A DNA stretch of 64,000 bases from Gluconobacter cerevisiae (GCF_015244675.1 NZ_JABCQO010000007.1:86757-150756), one strand, 5' to 3'. Positions 8,671 through 17,732 are shown, numbered from the stretch's first letter. Notes: generated by a model not told the origin, from the letters alone. Numbers and translations: made by a program.

Positions 8671-9962
8671 CAGTTTTTCTCCAGCCGGACCGACAGGCTG
8701 AGGGCGTGGGCGTCCAGTCCCTCGGCGGTCGCCAGCGCCACCCCGGCCGGGCCGATCCGCCGCAAACCGGCTGCATCGGTTTCGATGGTGGTGGTGCGTT
8801 TGATGAAATCGAACACCGACAGGCCGGAGGCGAACCGCGCCGTGCGGCTGGTCGGCAGTACGTGGTTCGGACCTCCGACATAATCGCCCACGGCTTCGGG
8901 GCAATTGCGACCCATGAAGATCGCACCTGCATGACGGACCATCGCTGAGAAATCACGCGGGGCGTCGAGCATGACTTCCAGATGCTCGGGCGCCAGCGCA
9001 TTGACGATCTCGGCGGCTTCCTCAAGCGAGCGCACCACGATGACCGCGCCATGATCGTCCCAGCTTTTTGAGGCGATGGCTGCACGGGGAAGGGTTTCCA
9101 ACTCTTTTTGGACGGCTTCGGCGGCGCGCGCTGCGAAGGCAGCATCCGTCGTCACAAGAATGGCCTGAGCCTGCTCGTCATGCTCGGCCTGTGCGAGCAG
9201 ATCGAGCGCGACAAGGCGGGGATCGTTCTGCCCGTCGGCCACGACCACGACTTCGGACGGTCCGGCGATGCTGTCGATGCCGACATGCCCAAAGACCTGC
9301 CGCTTGGCTTCTGCGACATACGCATTGCCCGGCCCGACGATGCGATCCACCGGGGCGATAAGGTCCGTGCCGAACGCCATGGCGCCCACCGCCTGCGCGC
9401 CTCCAATACGGTAGATTTCCGTAACGCCGCAAAGCTGCGCGGCCGCGAGAACCACGGGGTTCAGCACGCCATCCGGTGTCGGGACACACATGGCCAACCG
9501 CTCCACGCCCGCCACGCGGGCGGGCAGGGCGTTCATCAGTACGGAGGACGGATAGGCCGCCTTGCCACCCGGAACATAAAGCCCGACCGCATCCAGCGGC
9601 GTCCAGCGCATGCCGAGGCGGATGCCGTCCTCGTCCGTGAAATCCAGATCCTTTGGCATCTGGGTCGCATGGAACGTCTCGATCCGTCGGGCGGCAGTGC
9701 GGAGGGCATCCATCAGGTCCGCCGGGACGCGCGCGGCTTCGGAGGCGATTTCTCCCGCGCTGATGCGGAGCCTTTCAGCAGGCAGGGTCAGGCGATCGAA
9801 CCGGGCGGTATAGTCGCACAGGGCCTCGTCGCCCCGGCTGCGGACGTCTGCGAGGATCGCACGGACCGGTTCGGCCACGCTGCGTTCGTCGCTTCCACGG
9901 GCCGCGAGGAGCGTGGCGAAGTCTGCGGAAAAACCGGCTGCGGACGTATTGAGGCGTTTCAT
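8670..9962 (-). CDS. hisD: Histidinol dehydrogenase
   Basis: A 430-residue enzyme of the usual length that oxidises L-histidinol to histidine in two NAD-dependent steps, the last reactions of histidine synthesis. Visible signatures are GLYVPGGKAAYPSSVLMNA, IVGPGNAYVAEAKRQVFG, IAGPSEVVVVAD and late LPTSRTARFASGLSVFDF; zinc-ligand and base residues (QAEHDEQ, EHLE) are intact. The start ATG overlaps the hisG stop (TGATG arrangement). It is followed directly by an unknown ORF. Confidence 0.97.
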   Translation of the reverse strand: MKRLNTSAAGFSADFATLLAARGSDERSVAEPVRAILADVRSRGDEALCDYTARFDRLTLPAERLRISAGEIASEAARVPADLMDALRTAARRIETFHATQMPKDLDFTDEDGIRLGMRWTPLDAVGLYVPGGKAAYPSSVLMNALPARVAGVERLAMCVPTPDGVLNPVVLAAAQLCGVTEIYRIGGAQAVGAMAFGTDLIAPVDRIVGPGNAYVAEAKRQVFGHVGIDSIAGPSEVVVVADGQNDPRLVALDLLAQAEHDEQAQAILVTTDAAFAARAAEAVQKELETLPRAAIASKSWDDHGAVIVVRSLEEAAEIVNALAPEHLEVMLDAPRDFSAMVRHAGAIFMGRNCPEAVGDYVGGPNHVLPTSRTARFASGLSVFDFIKRTTTIETDAAGLRRIGPAGVALATAEGLDAHALSLSVRLEKN

Positions 9963-10687
9963 CAGACCGCACCCTCCGTGGCGAGGGCTGTGCGGAAACG
10001 CTCGATCAGGGTGCTGATTTCTTCAGGCCGGGTCTTGAGCGCGACGCGGTTGACGATCAGGCGGCTTGTGACATGGGCGATGGTTTCGGTTTCCATTAGG
10101 CCATTGGCGCGCAGCGTGGATCCGGTATCGACCAGATCAACAATCACGCTCGCTAGATCCAGCGTTGGCGCGAGTTCCATAGCGCCGTTCAGATGCACGA
10201 TCTCGGCATTGATGGCGCGGGAGGCGAAATGGCGGCGGGCAATGGTCGGGTATTTTGTAGCGACCCGCAGACGGGACTGACCGGTCGCGGGATCTTCGAC
10301 CATGGTTTTGGGGCGCGCTACTGCAATGCGACAGCCCCCGATGCCCAGATCAAGCGGGGCATAGATGTCCGGATAGTCGAATTCCATCAGCACATCCGCG
10401 CCGCACACGCCGATATCGGCGCCGCCATACGCTACGAAGGTTGCGACATCGAAGGAACGGACCCGCACGACATCCAGATTCGGATCGGACGTGCCAAAGC
10501 GCAGGCGGCGGCTGCTTTCGGTCAGGCAGTCTGGATCAGGCTCAATGCCCGTGCGCGTCAAAACCGGAGCGAGCGCCTTGAGGATGCGGCCTTTCGGAAG
10601 GGCGAGGATCAGCGGCGTATGATGATGCGCGGTTGCGTCCGTTCCGTTCCGGGTCATGATCGGGGGGTCGGTCTGGAGCGCTGTCAT
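9962..10687 (-). CDS. hisG: ATP phosphoribosyltransferase catalytic subunit
   Basis: HisG joins ATP and PRPP, the first step of histidine synthesis. I start it at the ATG at 10687 (241 residues), preceded by AAGGA at a fair distance; a longer frame exists but its extra N-terminus is not HisG-like. Motifs: LALPKGRILKALAP, DVLMEFDYPDIYAPLDLGIGGC and the PRPP loop VDLVDTGSTLRANGL. At this size it is the short form lacking the C-terminal ACT-like domain, so a HisZ partner would be expected elsewhere; none is in this window. A weaker alternative start is 10657. Confidence 0.93.
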   Translation of the reverse strand: MTALQTDPPIMTRNGTDATAHHHTPLILALPKGRILKALAPVLTRTGIEPDPDCLTESSRRLRFGTSDPNLDVVRVRSFDVATFVAYGGADIGVCGADVLMEFDYPDIYAPLDLGIGGCRIAVARPKTMVEDPATGQSRLRVATKYPTIARRHFASRAINAEIVHLNGAMELAPTLDLASVIVDLVDTGSTLRANGLMETETIAHVTSRLIVNRVALKTRPEEISTLIERFRTALATEGAV

Positions 10688-10847
10688 GCGACGTCTGGTC
10701 CTTGGCTGTCCGCAGGCACTGGGAACGGCAGCGCATATCACGAAGCCGGAGTCTTCCCAAGCCTTGCGCGGTTTCAAACGGTCTTGAGTGGACTTTGACA
10801 CGGAATCTTCTTGACGGACGTTCCGAAAGCGGATCACTCTTGTATGC

Positions 10848-11288
10848 ATGTCTGCTGACATAGAAACATTACTCTTCCCCACCTCACTTTCGGAGGCCAG
10901 CGCCCTGCCGCTACGCGTTCAGATCCGCGAGCGCGTGCTGGCCGCCATCGGTGCGGGTCTGCTGAAACCCGAAGATCGCCTGCCGACTATGCGCGCGCTC
11001 GCCGTTCATCTGCGGGTGGATCTCAACACCGTTCAGCGAGCCTATGCGGAGCTTGAACGACTGGGCGCGATCCGGACGCTGCGGGCCCGGGGCAGTTTCG
11101 TCAGCGACACGCCGCCACATCCGGACGGCGCGCTCAAAGCCGCGGAAGCCCGGGCGCTCGCGGCCTCCACCATCGCCCGCAGTCAGGCCGCGGGGCTTGA
11201 CCCCGAAGCGGTCGTCATCGCCATGCGCGATCTTCTCGGTCTGCCTCCCACCTCATCCGAGCCCGAGAGCGGCTCTGCCAAAGGCTGA
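10848..11288 (+). CDS. GntR family transcriptional regulator (YtrA-like)
   Basis: A 146-residue regulator with a winged helix at residues ~20-88: PLRVQIRERVLAAIGAG, LPTMRALAVHLRVDLNTV, QRAYAELERLGAI and RGSFV are classic GntR features. The remaining C-terminus is only ~55 residues, too short for an effector domain, as in the YtrA subgroup that usually controls a neighbouring transporter or membrane operon. Its stop overlaps the start of an SPFH gene (TGATG), so it probably regulates its own operon. The 160-base divergent spacer to hisG contains TTGACA at 10795, but no convincing -10 pairs with it. Confidence 0.88.
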   Translation: MSADIETLLFPTSLSEASALPLRVQIRERVLAAIGAGLLKPEDRLPTMRALAVHLRVDLNTVQRAYAELERLGAIRTLRARGSFVSDTPPHPDGALKAAEARALAASTIARSQAAGLDPEAVVIAMRDLLGLPPTSSEPESGSAKG

Positions 11289-12238
11289 TGTCCATGCCGG
11301 ATTTTCCCGTGCTTCCTTCCATGTCGCTGGTGCCATCCATGAAGCGGAAACTGCCCCTCAACACGATTTCGGCCTCCATCGCAGCGGTCGTTTTTCTGAT
11401 CTCGGCCGGGCTGACAGCTCTGACGCGGCAGCCCGGCTGGGTCATCGGTGGCGTCGTGCTGGCCCTGCTCGTGCATATGTCGCTCAAGATGTGCAATTCC
11501 TGGCAGCGTGTTCTGGTTCTGCGGGCGGGAAAGATTCAGGGACTGCGCGGTCCGGGCCTGTTCCTGATCGTGCCTTTCCTTGATCAGATTGACGCCGTTG
11601 TGGACCAACGCATCCGCACGGTGCCCGTGCATACGCGTCAGACCCTGACGCGCGATACGACACCGGTGGATGTGGATGCGGTCGTGTTCTGGATGGTGCA
11701 TGATCCGCTTCGGGCCATCACGGAACTGGACAACTACGAGAGCTCGGTTTCGATGGTTGCGCTCACGACGTTGCGCGAGGTGGTTGGCAGTTCGGATCTG
11801 GCCACGCTGCTGGAAGACCGTCGCCGCATTGACGGCGAACTGCGCGACCTCATCGAAAGCAAGACCCGCGAATGGGGCGTTACGGTTCAGTCCGTCGAAA
11901 TCCGCGACGTGCAGCTCCCTGACAGCCTTCAGGACGCCATGAGCCGTCAGGCGCAGGCCGAGCGCGAGCGTGCTGCCCGCGTCACGCTGGCTTCAGCGGA
12001 GCGGGAAGTGGCGCATGAACTGGCGCAGGCGGCCAAGACTTACGAAGCCGCGCCGATCGCACTCCAGATTCTTCAGATCAACCGTATTTTTGAAATGAAC
12101 AAGAACCGCGGCACCACCATCCTGATGCCGACGACCATGGCGGATGCCATGACATCCGCAACTGCCTTCGCCGCCGCGATGCAGACCGTCCAGCCGGAAG
12201 CGGGCGCCCCGACTGCGACCGGTGAGGTCAGCGGCTGA
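11288..12238 (+). CDS. SPFH/band 7 (stomatin-like, slipin) membrane protein
   Basis: A 316-residue protein with two N-terminal hydrophobic segments (about residues 28-60), then the SPFH domain: WQRVLVLRAGKIQGLRGPGLFLIVPF, VDQRIRTVPVHTR, ALTTLREVVGSSDLATLLEDR and WGVTVQSVEIRDVQLP. A charged helical region (AMSRQAQAERERAARV) follows. Slipins form membrane-attached oligomers that organise microdomains and often work with NfeD proteases, none of which is visible here. Its end overlaps the convergent gmk by 11 bases. Co-transcription with the GntR regulator suggests envelope-stress-type control (inference). Confidence 0.9.
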   Translation: MSMPDFPVLPSMSLVPSMKRKLPLNTISASIAAVVFLISAGLTALTRQPGWVIGGVVLALLVHMSLKMCNSWQRVLVLRAGKIQGLRGPGLFLIVPFLDQIDAVVDQRIRTVPVHTRQTLTRDTTPVDVDAVVFWMVHDPLRAITELDNYESSVSMVALTTLREVVGSSDLATLLEDRRRIDGELRDLIESKTREWGVTVQSVEIRDVQLPDSLQDAMSRQAQAERERAARVTLASAEREVAHELAQAAKTYEAAPIALQILQINRIFEMNKNRGTTILMPTTMADAMTSATAFAAAMQTVQPEAGAPTATGEVSG

Positions 12239-12854
12239 AGCTGGCGACCATGTCCGGCAGATTGCGCTGACGCCGCGTTGACAGCCGCGCGGCTGTCAGG
12301 ATGGAGCGCGCCTGCGAAATCGCTGTGTCCAGCTCCGAATTGATGATCGTGTGATCGAATTCGGACCAGTGGGAAATCTCGTTCAGCGCTGCCTGCATTC
12401 GCTTGGCGATTTCTTCGGGATGGTCTGAAGCACGCTTGTTCAGCCGGCGTTCCAGTTCTTCCAGCGAAGGCGGCAGAACGAACAGGCTCACCACATCGTC
12501 CGGCAGGGCCGCGCGTAGAAGGCGGTGTCCCTGCCAGTCGATATCAAACACCATGTCATGTCCGGCATCCAGTGCTTCCTCAACTGGTGCGCGGGGCGTG
12601 CCGTAGCCTCGACCGAAGACTTCCGCCCATTCCAGAAGCTCACCATCCGCAGCCATGCGGCGGAACTCGGCGATATCCCGAAAATGGTAATGCACGCCCT
12701 CGACTTCGCCCGGACGCGGTCCGCGCGTCGTAACCGAGACGGAATGGCGCAGGGTCGGCTCCGAAGCGCGCAGGGCGTTGGCAATGGTGGACTTGCCCGC
12801 GCCAGACGGGGCCGAGATCACCAGACAGACGCCACGGCGGGGCAGTTGGGTCAT
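12228..12854 (-). CDS. gmk: Guanylate kinase
   Basis: A 208-residue kinase converting GMP to GDP with ATP. P-loop SAPSGAGKST lies at residues ~13-22, and SVSVTTRGPRPGEVEGVHYHF is the GMP-binding signature, followed by EWAEVFGRGYGTPRAPVEE and DIDWQGHRLL. I start at 12854 because AAGGAGA precedes that ATG at good spacing; the open frame upstream runs through repeat DNA and is not gmk-like. Its 3' end overlaps the SPFH gene by 11 bases on the opposite strand. Confidence 0.95.
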   Translation of the reverse strand: MTQLPRRGVCLVISAPSGAGKSTIANALRASEPTLRHSVSVTTRGPRPGEVEGVHYHFRDIAEFRRMAADGELLEWAEVFGRGYGTPRAPVEEALDAGHDMVFDIDWQGHRLLRAALPDDVVSLFVLPPSLEELERRLNKRASDHPEEIAKRMQAALNEISHWSEFDHTIINSELDTAISQARSILTAARLSTRRQRNLPDMVASFSR

Positions 12855-12941
12855 GGGGTCTCCTTGGGAGTAATGAACTGGACAGGACTGTTCTGCCGAA
12901 GCGTCTAGCGTAAAGGGGGCTGTTTTGGCCAGATATTCAGA

Positions 12942-13058
12942 GCCGGTTTCAGGGCTCTGCCCTGAAACCGGCAAAGGGACGCGGTCCCTTTGAACCCATA
13001 AATTTACGAACGGGATCAAAGGGGCGAGCCCCTTTGTGGGGCGCGGGGCAACGCCCCG
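12942..13058 (+). repeat. Dispersed multi-hairpin intergenic repeat, copy A
   Basis: About 117 bases made of four successive hairpins: a perfect 13-bp stem at 12942-12954/12960-12972 (GCCGGTTTCAGGG), a 9-bp stem at 12972-12980/13084-style partner 12984-12992 (CAAAGGGAC), an 8-bp stem at 13017-13024/13029-13036 (CAAAGGGG), and a GGGGC/GCCCC stem ending at 13057. The same order and linkers (AACCxxTAAxTTT, CGGGATCAAAGG) recur at 31665-31779. It sits between gmk and the AI-2E-family permease gene. It may act as a terminator or mRNA stabiliser or may be a miniature mobile element; it encodes nothing. Confidence 0.8.
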
Positions 13059-13062
13059 ATCC

Positions 13063-14334
13063 TCACGGCTCGGACTGAAGCTGCGCAACAATGGCACTAC
13101 TGATCGTCCGCCGCGTCGGGCCACCCAGAACATGCCCGAGCGGCGCCAGCACTTCGATATGGTCACAGACAATCTTGAAGACCGCGAGCATCGGCACGGA
13201 CAGGAACGCGCCGGAGATGCCCCACATCCAGTCCCAGAACAGCAGCGACCCCATGACGAAAACGGGATTGAGCGTGAAGCGCCGGGCCAGCAGCATGGGT
13301 GTGATGGTCTCGCCTTCCAGCACATGGATCAGCAGATAGATCGACGGCGGCAGGAGCGCGTAAAGCAGGGAGGGGAAGCTGAAGAGTCCGACCACGAAAT
13401 AGACCACCACACCCGTGAGCGGTCCGATGATGGGAATGTAGTTCAGCAGGAAGGCCAGGACGCCCCACAGAAGCGGATTGGGCATTCCCGTTGCCCAGCA
13501 CTGGATCATGTTCACCAGCCCCACACCCAGATTCATCATCGTGATCGTCACGAGATAGAGCGACACGTTCTGCTCGATCTGATTGGCCATCTCCACGAGG
13601 CGGCGTTTCTTGGCGTAGGTCGGCATAATTTCGACGCAGCGGCGCAGAAGCGTGTCGCCTTCCGTCATAAGGAAGAACAGCATCAGCAGCATTGAGAAGA
13701 AGCCGCCCGCCAGTTCACGTGTCCCCGCCAGAACGGAAGAGCCGAGCCGCGAGAGCGCCGTTTCTCCACTGATCGGTCCGGTAACGCCATGCGCCGTGCG
13801 TGCGCTGCCCGAATGACCGCTGAACATGGCGGACAGGCGCATATAGTCGTGCTGGATCATGTCGATCGGCCCGCTGAGAACGGCCAGCTTGCTCTGTAAT
13901 GCGGGGAGCGTCTGTGGTGCGCGGGTGATCCAGCCAGCAGCCGGGACGGAAATCGTTGTGGCGATTCCGCCCACGACTCCGAACATCATGACGATCAACA
14001 GCAATCCCGCCAGATGTCGGGGCAAGCGCAGACGCTGGGTGAGGAATCGCATGGGTGCGATCATCAGCAGGTTCAGCACGAGCGCAAAGACGAAGGGCAG
14101 AAGGATGGGGGCCGTGAAATACAGCGAATAGAATACGGCGAGAATCGTCAGGATCAGGACACACATGTCCCGGATGTTCAGATGCTCGCGCAGCAGGTTG
14201 CGATCGAGCGTGGGGTCCGGAAAATCGCCGTCCGGCAGCAGCTTTTCGCCGGGCTTCTCACAGGGCTTTTCTGACGTGGACGCCGGGTCGCTACAGGCAG
14301 GGTCGGCGGAGGACGCAATGGGACGGCCGGACAT
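13063..14334 (-). CDS. AI-2E family transporter (PerM-like permease)
   Basis: A 423-residue membrane protein from the ATG at 14334; an ATG at 14448 would add 38 residues, and neither has a strong ribosome site. The soluble N-terminus is followed by paired hydrophobic segments (VLILTILAVFYSLYF, LPFVFALVLNLLMIAP), a periplasmic-type middle, and the family C-terminal half with GVLAFLLNYIPIIGPLTGVV and PVFVMGSLLFWDWMWGISGAFLSVPMLA. The superfamily includes AI-2 exporters and Na+/H+ antiporters, so transport function is general only. Its stop lies five bases after the dispersed repeat. Confidence 0.85.
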   Translation of the reverse strand: MSGRPIASSADPACSDPASTSEKPCEKPGEKLLPDGDFPDPTLDRNLLREHLNIRDMCVLILTILAVFYSLYFTAPILLPFVFALVLNLLMIAPMRFLTQRLRLPRHLAGLLLIVMMFGVVGGIATTISVPAAGWITRAPQTLPALQSKLAVLSGPIDMIQHDYMRLSAMFSGHSGSARTAHGVTGPISGETALSRLGSSVLAGTRELAGGFFSMLLMLFFLMTEGDTLLRRCVEIMPTYAKKRRLVEMANQIEQNVSLYLVTITMMNLGVGLVNMIQCWATGMPNPLLWGVLAFLLNYIPIIGPLTGVVVYFVVGLFSFPSLLYALLPPSIYLLIHVLEGETITPMLLARRFTLNPVFVMGSLLFWDWMWGISGAFLSVPMLAVFKIVCDHIEVLAPLGHVLGGPTRRTISSAIVAQLQSEP

Positions 14335-14531
14335 GTTTTTTGCCTGAAGCGAAAGACGGAGCAGACGGACCACCAGTTGACCCTGAAGATCCGCGAAAGG
14401 ACACAGTTGCGTGTTCTGCCTAAAAAACCCCTTGAACTCCAGTGGCATCAGGTCACTAAATCATGAGGAGCGCCCGTGAATACGTCATCAGACGCATTTA
14501 CCGGTTTATCGTAGACTCAAGGAGAACCATC

Positions 14532-14612
14532 ATGGCCTGGAACACACCGAAAGTTACCGAAATCCCGCTGGGCGCAGAAATCAACTCGTATGTCTGCGGC
14601 GAGAAGAAATAA
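14532..14612 (+). CDS. pqqA: PQQ precursor peptide PqqA
   Basis: A 26-residue peptide, MAWNTPKVTEIPLGAEINS then YVCGEKK. Glu16 and Tyr20 are the two residues that are crosslinked by PqqE and become pyrroloquinoline quinone. A ribosome site AAGGAGAA precedes the ATG. It is first in pqqABCDE and is separated from pqqB by a hairpin, which fits the usual excess of pqqA transcript. It is too short for most gene callers but unambiguous. Confidence 0.97.
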   Translation: MAWNTPKVTEIPLGAEINSYVCGEKK

Positions 14613-14649
14613 ACCTCTTCCCCGAGGCTCCGTCCTTGAGGAATATGGC

Positions 14650-14678
14650 ACGGCCGCTCCCCTTCGGAGCGGCCGTTT
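14650..14678 (+). terminator. Hairpin between pqqA and pqqB (partial terminator)
   Basis: GGCCGCTCC and GGAGCGGCC form a perfect 9-bp, GC-rich stem with a five-base loop, extendable by an A-C/G-T pair and followed by GTTTTC. It resembles a weak intrinsic terminator. Since pqqB-E have no other obvious promoter, read-through is likely and the hairpin would lower their expression relative to pqqA (inference). Confidence 0.7.
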
Positions 14679-14726
14679 TCATTCATGGGAGCCGCAGGGC
14701 GCCCGATTCAGACGGTTTGTAAAAAA

Positions 14727-15641
14727 ATGATTGATGTCATCGTGCTTGGTGCGGCGGCAGGGGGCGGTTTTCCGCAGTGGAATTCCGCAGCGCCCGGCTG
14801 TGTGGCTGGCCGCACGCGACAGGGCGCGAAAGCCCGCACCCAGGCCTCCATCGCCGTCAGCGCTGACGGAAAACGCTGGTTTATTCTCAACGCCGCGCCC
14901 GATTTGCGCCAGCAGATCATCGAGACCCCGGCCCTGCATCATCAGGGTAGTCTGCGCGGAACGCCCATTCAGGGTGTCGTTCTGACCTGCGGCGAAATCG
15001 ACGCCATCACGGGGCTTCTGACTCTGCGTGAGCGCGAACCCTTCAGGCTGATGGGCAGCGACTCGACTCTCCAGCAACTGGCGGACAATCCGATGTTCGG
15101 CGCGCTCGATCCTGAGATCGTACCGCGCATCCCACTGCTTCTCAACGAACCCATGTCCCTGATGAACAAGGACGGGATTCCCTCGGGCCTGCTGCTGACG
15201 GCCTTCGCAGTGCCGGGCAAGGCTCCGCTTTATGCGGAAGCCGCAGGCTCGAAGCCCGATGAAACGCTGGGTCTGTCTATAACGGACGGGCTGAAAACGC
15301 TGCTCTTCATTCCCGGCTGCGCACATATCACGCCGGAGATCGTGCAGCGGGTGGCTGGGGCGGATCTCGTTTTCTTCGATGGAACGCTGTGGCGGGACGA
15401 CGAAATGATCCGCGCTGGGCTGAGCCCCAAGAGCGGCCAGCGGATGGGGCATGTGTCAGTCAATGATGCCGGTGGCCCCGTTGAATGTTTCACGATGTGC
15501 GAAAAACCTCGCAAGGTCTTGATTCATATCAACAACTCCAACCCGATTTTGTTCGAAGACAGCCCCGAACGAAAAAGCGTCGAACGCGCCGGATGGACGG
15601 TTGCGGAAGACGGCATGACTTTCAGACTGGACACACCATGA
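14727..15641 (+). CDS. pqqB: PQQ biosynthesis protein PqqB
   Basis: A 304-residue metallo-beta-lactamase-fold protein, the standard PqqB length. I use the ATG at 14727, giving MIDVIVLGAAAGGGFPQWN; the frame opens earlier but with no PqqB-like residues. The fold is visible in VVLTCGEIDAITGLLTLRE, FIPGCAHITPEI, LVFFDGTLWRDDEM and MGHVSVNDA. PqqB acts as an iron-dependent hydroxylase on a tyrosine-derived intermediate of PQQ. Its stop overlaps the pqqC start. Confidence 0.96.
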   Translation: MIDVIVLGAAAGGGFPQWNSAAPGCVAGRTRQGAKARTQASIAVSADGKRWFILNAAPDLRQQIIETPALHHQGSLRGTPIQGVVLTCGEIDAITGLLTLREREPFRLMGSDSTLQQLADNPMFGALDPEIVPRIPLLLNEPMSLMNKDGIPSGLLLTAFAVPGKAPLYAEAAGSKPDETLGLSITDGLKTLLFIPGCAHITPEIVQRVAGADLVFFDGTLWRDDEMIRAGLSPKSGQRMGHVSVNDAGGPVECFTMCEKPRKVLIHINNSNPILFEDSPERKSVERAGWTVAEDGMTFRLDTP

Positions 15642-16357
15642 CGCTCCTCACCCCTGACCAGCTTGAAGAGAGGCTTCGGCAGATCGGTGCCGAGCGGTAT
15701 CACAACCGCCATCCGTTTCACCGCAAGCTGCATGACGGCAAGCTCGACCGCGCGCAGGTTCAGGCCTGGGCGCTGAACCGCTATTATTATCAGGCCCGCA
15801 TCCCCGCGAAGGACGCGACCCTCCTCGCACGGCTGCCCACGGCCGAACTGCGCCGGGAATGGCGCCGCCGGATTGAGGATCATGACGGCACGGAGCCCGG
15901 AACGGGCGGTGTCGCGCGCTGGCTGATGCTGACGGATGGTCTGGGGCTGGATCGCGACTACGTGGAAAGCCTCGACGGCCTGCTTCCGGCCACGCGCTTT
16001 TCGGTCGATGCCTATGTGAACTTCGTGCGGGACCGCTCTATTCTGGCCGCCATCGCGTCCTCGCTGACGGAGCTGTTTTCGCCCACGATCATCAGCGAGC
16101 GCGTCTCTGGGATGCTGCGGCATTATGATTTCGTGTCGGAAAAGACGCTGGCCTATTTTACGCCCCGTCTGACCCAGGCGCCGCGGGATTCCGATTTCGC
16201 GCTGGCCTATGTCCGCGAAAACGCCCGCACGCCCGAGCAGCAGAAAGAGGTTCTGGAAGCTCTGGAGTTCAAGTGCTCCGTGCTGTGGACCATGCTGGAT
16301 GCGCTCGATTATGCCTATGTGGACGGCCACATCCCGCCGGGCGCCTTCGTTCCATGA
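15638..16357 (+). CDS. pqqC: Pyrroloquinoline-quinone synthase PqqC
   Basis: A 239-residue, all-helical oxidase that performs the final ring closure and eight-electron oxidation to PQQ without a metal or cofactor. RYHNRHPFHRKLHDGKL, ALNRYYYQARIPAKDA, RIEDHDGT and LTELFSPTIISERVSGML are conserved family segments including active-site His, Tyr and Arg residues. The ATG overlaps the pqqB stop by four bases and its own stop overlaps pqqD, so the genes are translationally coupled. Confidence 0.97.
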   Translation: MTLLTPDQLEERLRQIGAERYHNRHPFHRKLHDGKLDRAQVQAWALNRYYYQARIPAKDATLLARLPTAELRREWRRRIEDHDGTEPGTGGVARWLMLTDGLGLDRDYVESLDGLLPATRFSVDAYVNFVRDRSILAAIASSLTELFSPTIISERVSGMLRHYDFVSEKTLAYFTPRLTQAPRDSDFALAYVRENARTPEQQKEVLEALEFKCSVLWTMLDALDYAYVDGHIPPGAFVP

Positions 16358-16641
16358 CGGACCAGTCTTGCGTCGCGGAGGAGAGCGTTCTCTCCTTCGC
16401 GCGCGGCCATCGGCTTCAGCATGATCGCGTGAGAGACCTGTGGATCGTGCAGGCGCCTGAAAAAGCATTTGTGATTGAGGGCTCTGCGCCGCATATTCTG
16501 CAGCTTCTGGATGGGGAGCGCAGCGTCGGCGACATCATCCAGCAGCTTGCAAATGAATTTTCCGCCCCGCGTGAGGTCATCGCGAAGGATGTCCTCGCGC
16601 TTCTTTCTGAACTGACAGAAAAGAACGTCCTGCACACATGA
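16354..16641 (+). CDS. pqqD: PQQ biosynthesis peptide chaperone PqqD
   Basis: A 95-residue RRE-type chaperone that binds PqqA and presents it to PqqE. The winged-helix pattern is seen in [43 protein letters not shown] and [15 protein letters not shown]. The start is the ATG at 16354 overlapping the pqqC stop; its stop overlaps pqqE. It is slightly longer than the ~90-residue norm. Confidence 0.96.
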   Translation: MTDQSCVAEESVLSFARGHRLQHDRVRDLWIVQAPEKAFVIEGSAPHILQLLDGERSVGDIIQQLANEFSAPREVIAKDVLALLSELTEKNVLHT

Positions 16642-17708
16642 CACTGCCTTCGCCGCCGATGAGCCTTCTGGCTGAACTGACGCATCGTTGCCCGCTTTCC
16701 TGCCCCTATTGCTCCAATCCGCTTGAACTCGAACGAAAAGCGGCGGAACTCGACACAGCCGGCTGGCGCTCCGTGCTGGAGCAGGCCGCCGAACTCGGTG
16801 TGTTGCAGGTTCATTTCTCCGGCGGTGAGCCGATGGCCCGGCCCGACCTCGTCGAACTGGTGTCCCTCGCACGCAAGCTTAACCTGTATTCCAACCTGAT
16901 CACCTCCGGCGTTCTGCTGGACGAAACGAAGCTGGAGGCGCTGGACAAGGCCGGGCTGGATCATATCCAGCTGTCCTTTCAGGACGTGACGGAGGCGGGT
17001 GCCGAGCGGATTGGCGGTCTCAAGGGCGCGCAGGCCCGCAAGATTGAGGCGGCGCGGCTTATTCGGGCGTCCGGTATTCCGATGACGCTCAATTTTGTGG
17101 TGCACAGGGAAAATGTGGCCCGTATTCCCGAGATGTTTGCTCTGGCGCGGGAGCTTGGGGCCGGACGGGTGGAGATCGCGCATACCCAGTATTATGGCTG
17201 GGGACTGAAAAACCGTGATGCGCTTCTGCCCAGCCGTGAGCAGCTTCAGGAAGCTACACGCGCCGTCGAGGCGGAACGTGCGAAGGGTGGTCTCTCGGTC
17301 GATTATGTGACGCCGGATTATCATGCGGACCGGCCAAAACCCTGTATGGGAGGTTGGGGACAGCGTTTCGTGAATGTCACGCCTTCAGGGCGGGTGCTGC
17401 CGTGTCACGCGGCGGAAATTATTCCCGATGTTGCCTTCCCGAACGTGCAGGACAGGACCCTGTCGGATATCTGGAACTGTTCGCCCCTGTTCAACATGTT
17501 CCGGGGGACGGACTGGATGCCCGAACCCTGCCGCTCCTGCGAGCGCAAGGAACAGGACTGGGGAGGATGCCGCTGTCAGGCACTGGCGTTGACGGGGAAT
17601 GCCGCCAACACCGACCCGGTCTGTAGTCTTTCGCCATTTCATGACCGTGTGGAAAAGGCCGTGGCGGAAGCGTCAGAAAAGCCGGAGTTGGTATACCGGC
17701 GTTTCTGA
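16638..17708 (+). CDS. pqqE: PqqA peptide cyclase PqqE (radical SAM)
   Basis: A 356-residue radical SAM/SPASM enzyme that forms the C-C bond between Glu16 and Tyr20 of PqqA. The SAM cluster motif CPLSCPYC (C-x3-C-x2-C) is near residues 16-23, with FSGGEP after it. The SPASM region carries the auxiliary-cluster cysteines: [32 protein letters not shown]. It ends the cluster; pqqF-like protease genes are not adjacent, as in other Gluconobacter. It converges on ribH with a 24-base gap. Confidence 0.97.
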   Translation: MTLPSPPMSLLAELTHRCPLSCPYCSNPLELERKAAELDTAGWRSVLEQAAELGVLQVHFSGGEPMARPDLVELVSLARKLNLYSNLITSGVLLDETKLEALDKAGLDHIQLSFQDVTEAGAERIGGLKGAQARKIEAARLIRASGIPMTLNFVVHRENVARIPEMFALARELGAGRVEIAHTQYYGWGLKNRDALLPSREQLQEATRAVEAERAKGGLSVDYVTPDYHADRPKPCMGGWGQRFVNVTPSGRVLPCHAAEIIPDVAFPNVQDRTLSDIWNCSPLFNMFRGTDWMPEPCRSCERKEQDWGGCRCQALALTGNAANTDPVCSLSPFHDRVEKAVAEASEKPELVYRRF

Positions 17709-17732
17709 CAGGCGGCGCTTTTTCCGCAGGGA

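Noticed and set aside
9108..10280. A 390-codon plus-strand open frame across hisD and hisG
   Set aside because: It is antisense to two genes with intact family motifs; its product is Arg/His/Gly-rich as expected from the reverse frame of GC-rich coding DNA.
10795..10800. TTGACA as a promoter -35 element for the GntR regulator
   Set aside because: No acceptable -10 hexamer lies 16-18 bases downstream, so I do not call a promoter.
12855..13325. Upstream extension of the gmk frame
   Set aside because: It runs through the palindromic repeat and part of the permease gene; the ATG at 12854 has a good ribosome site and gives a normal guanylate kinase.
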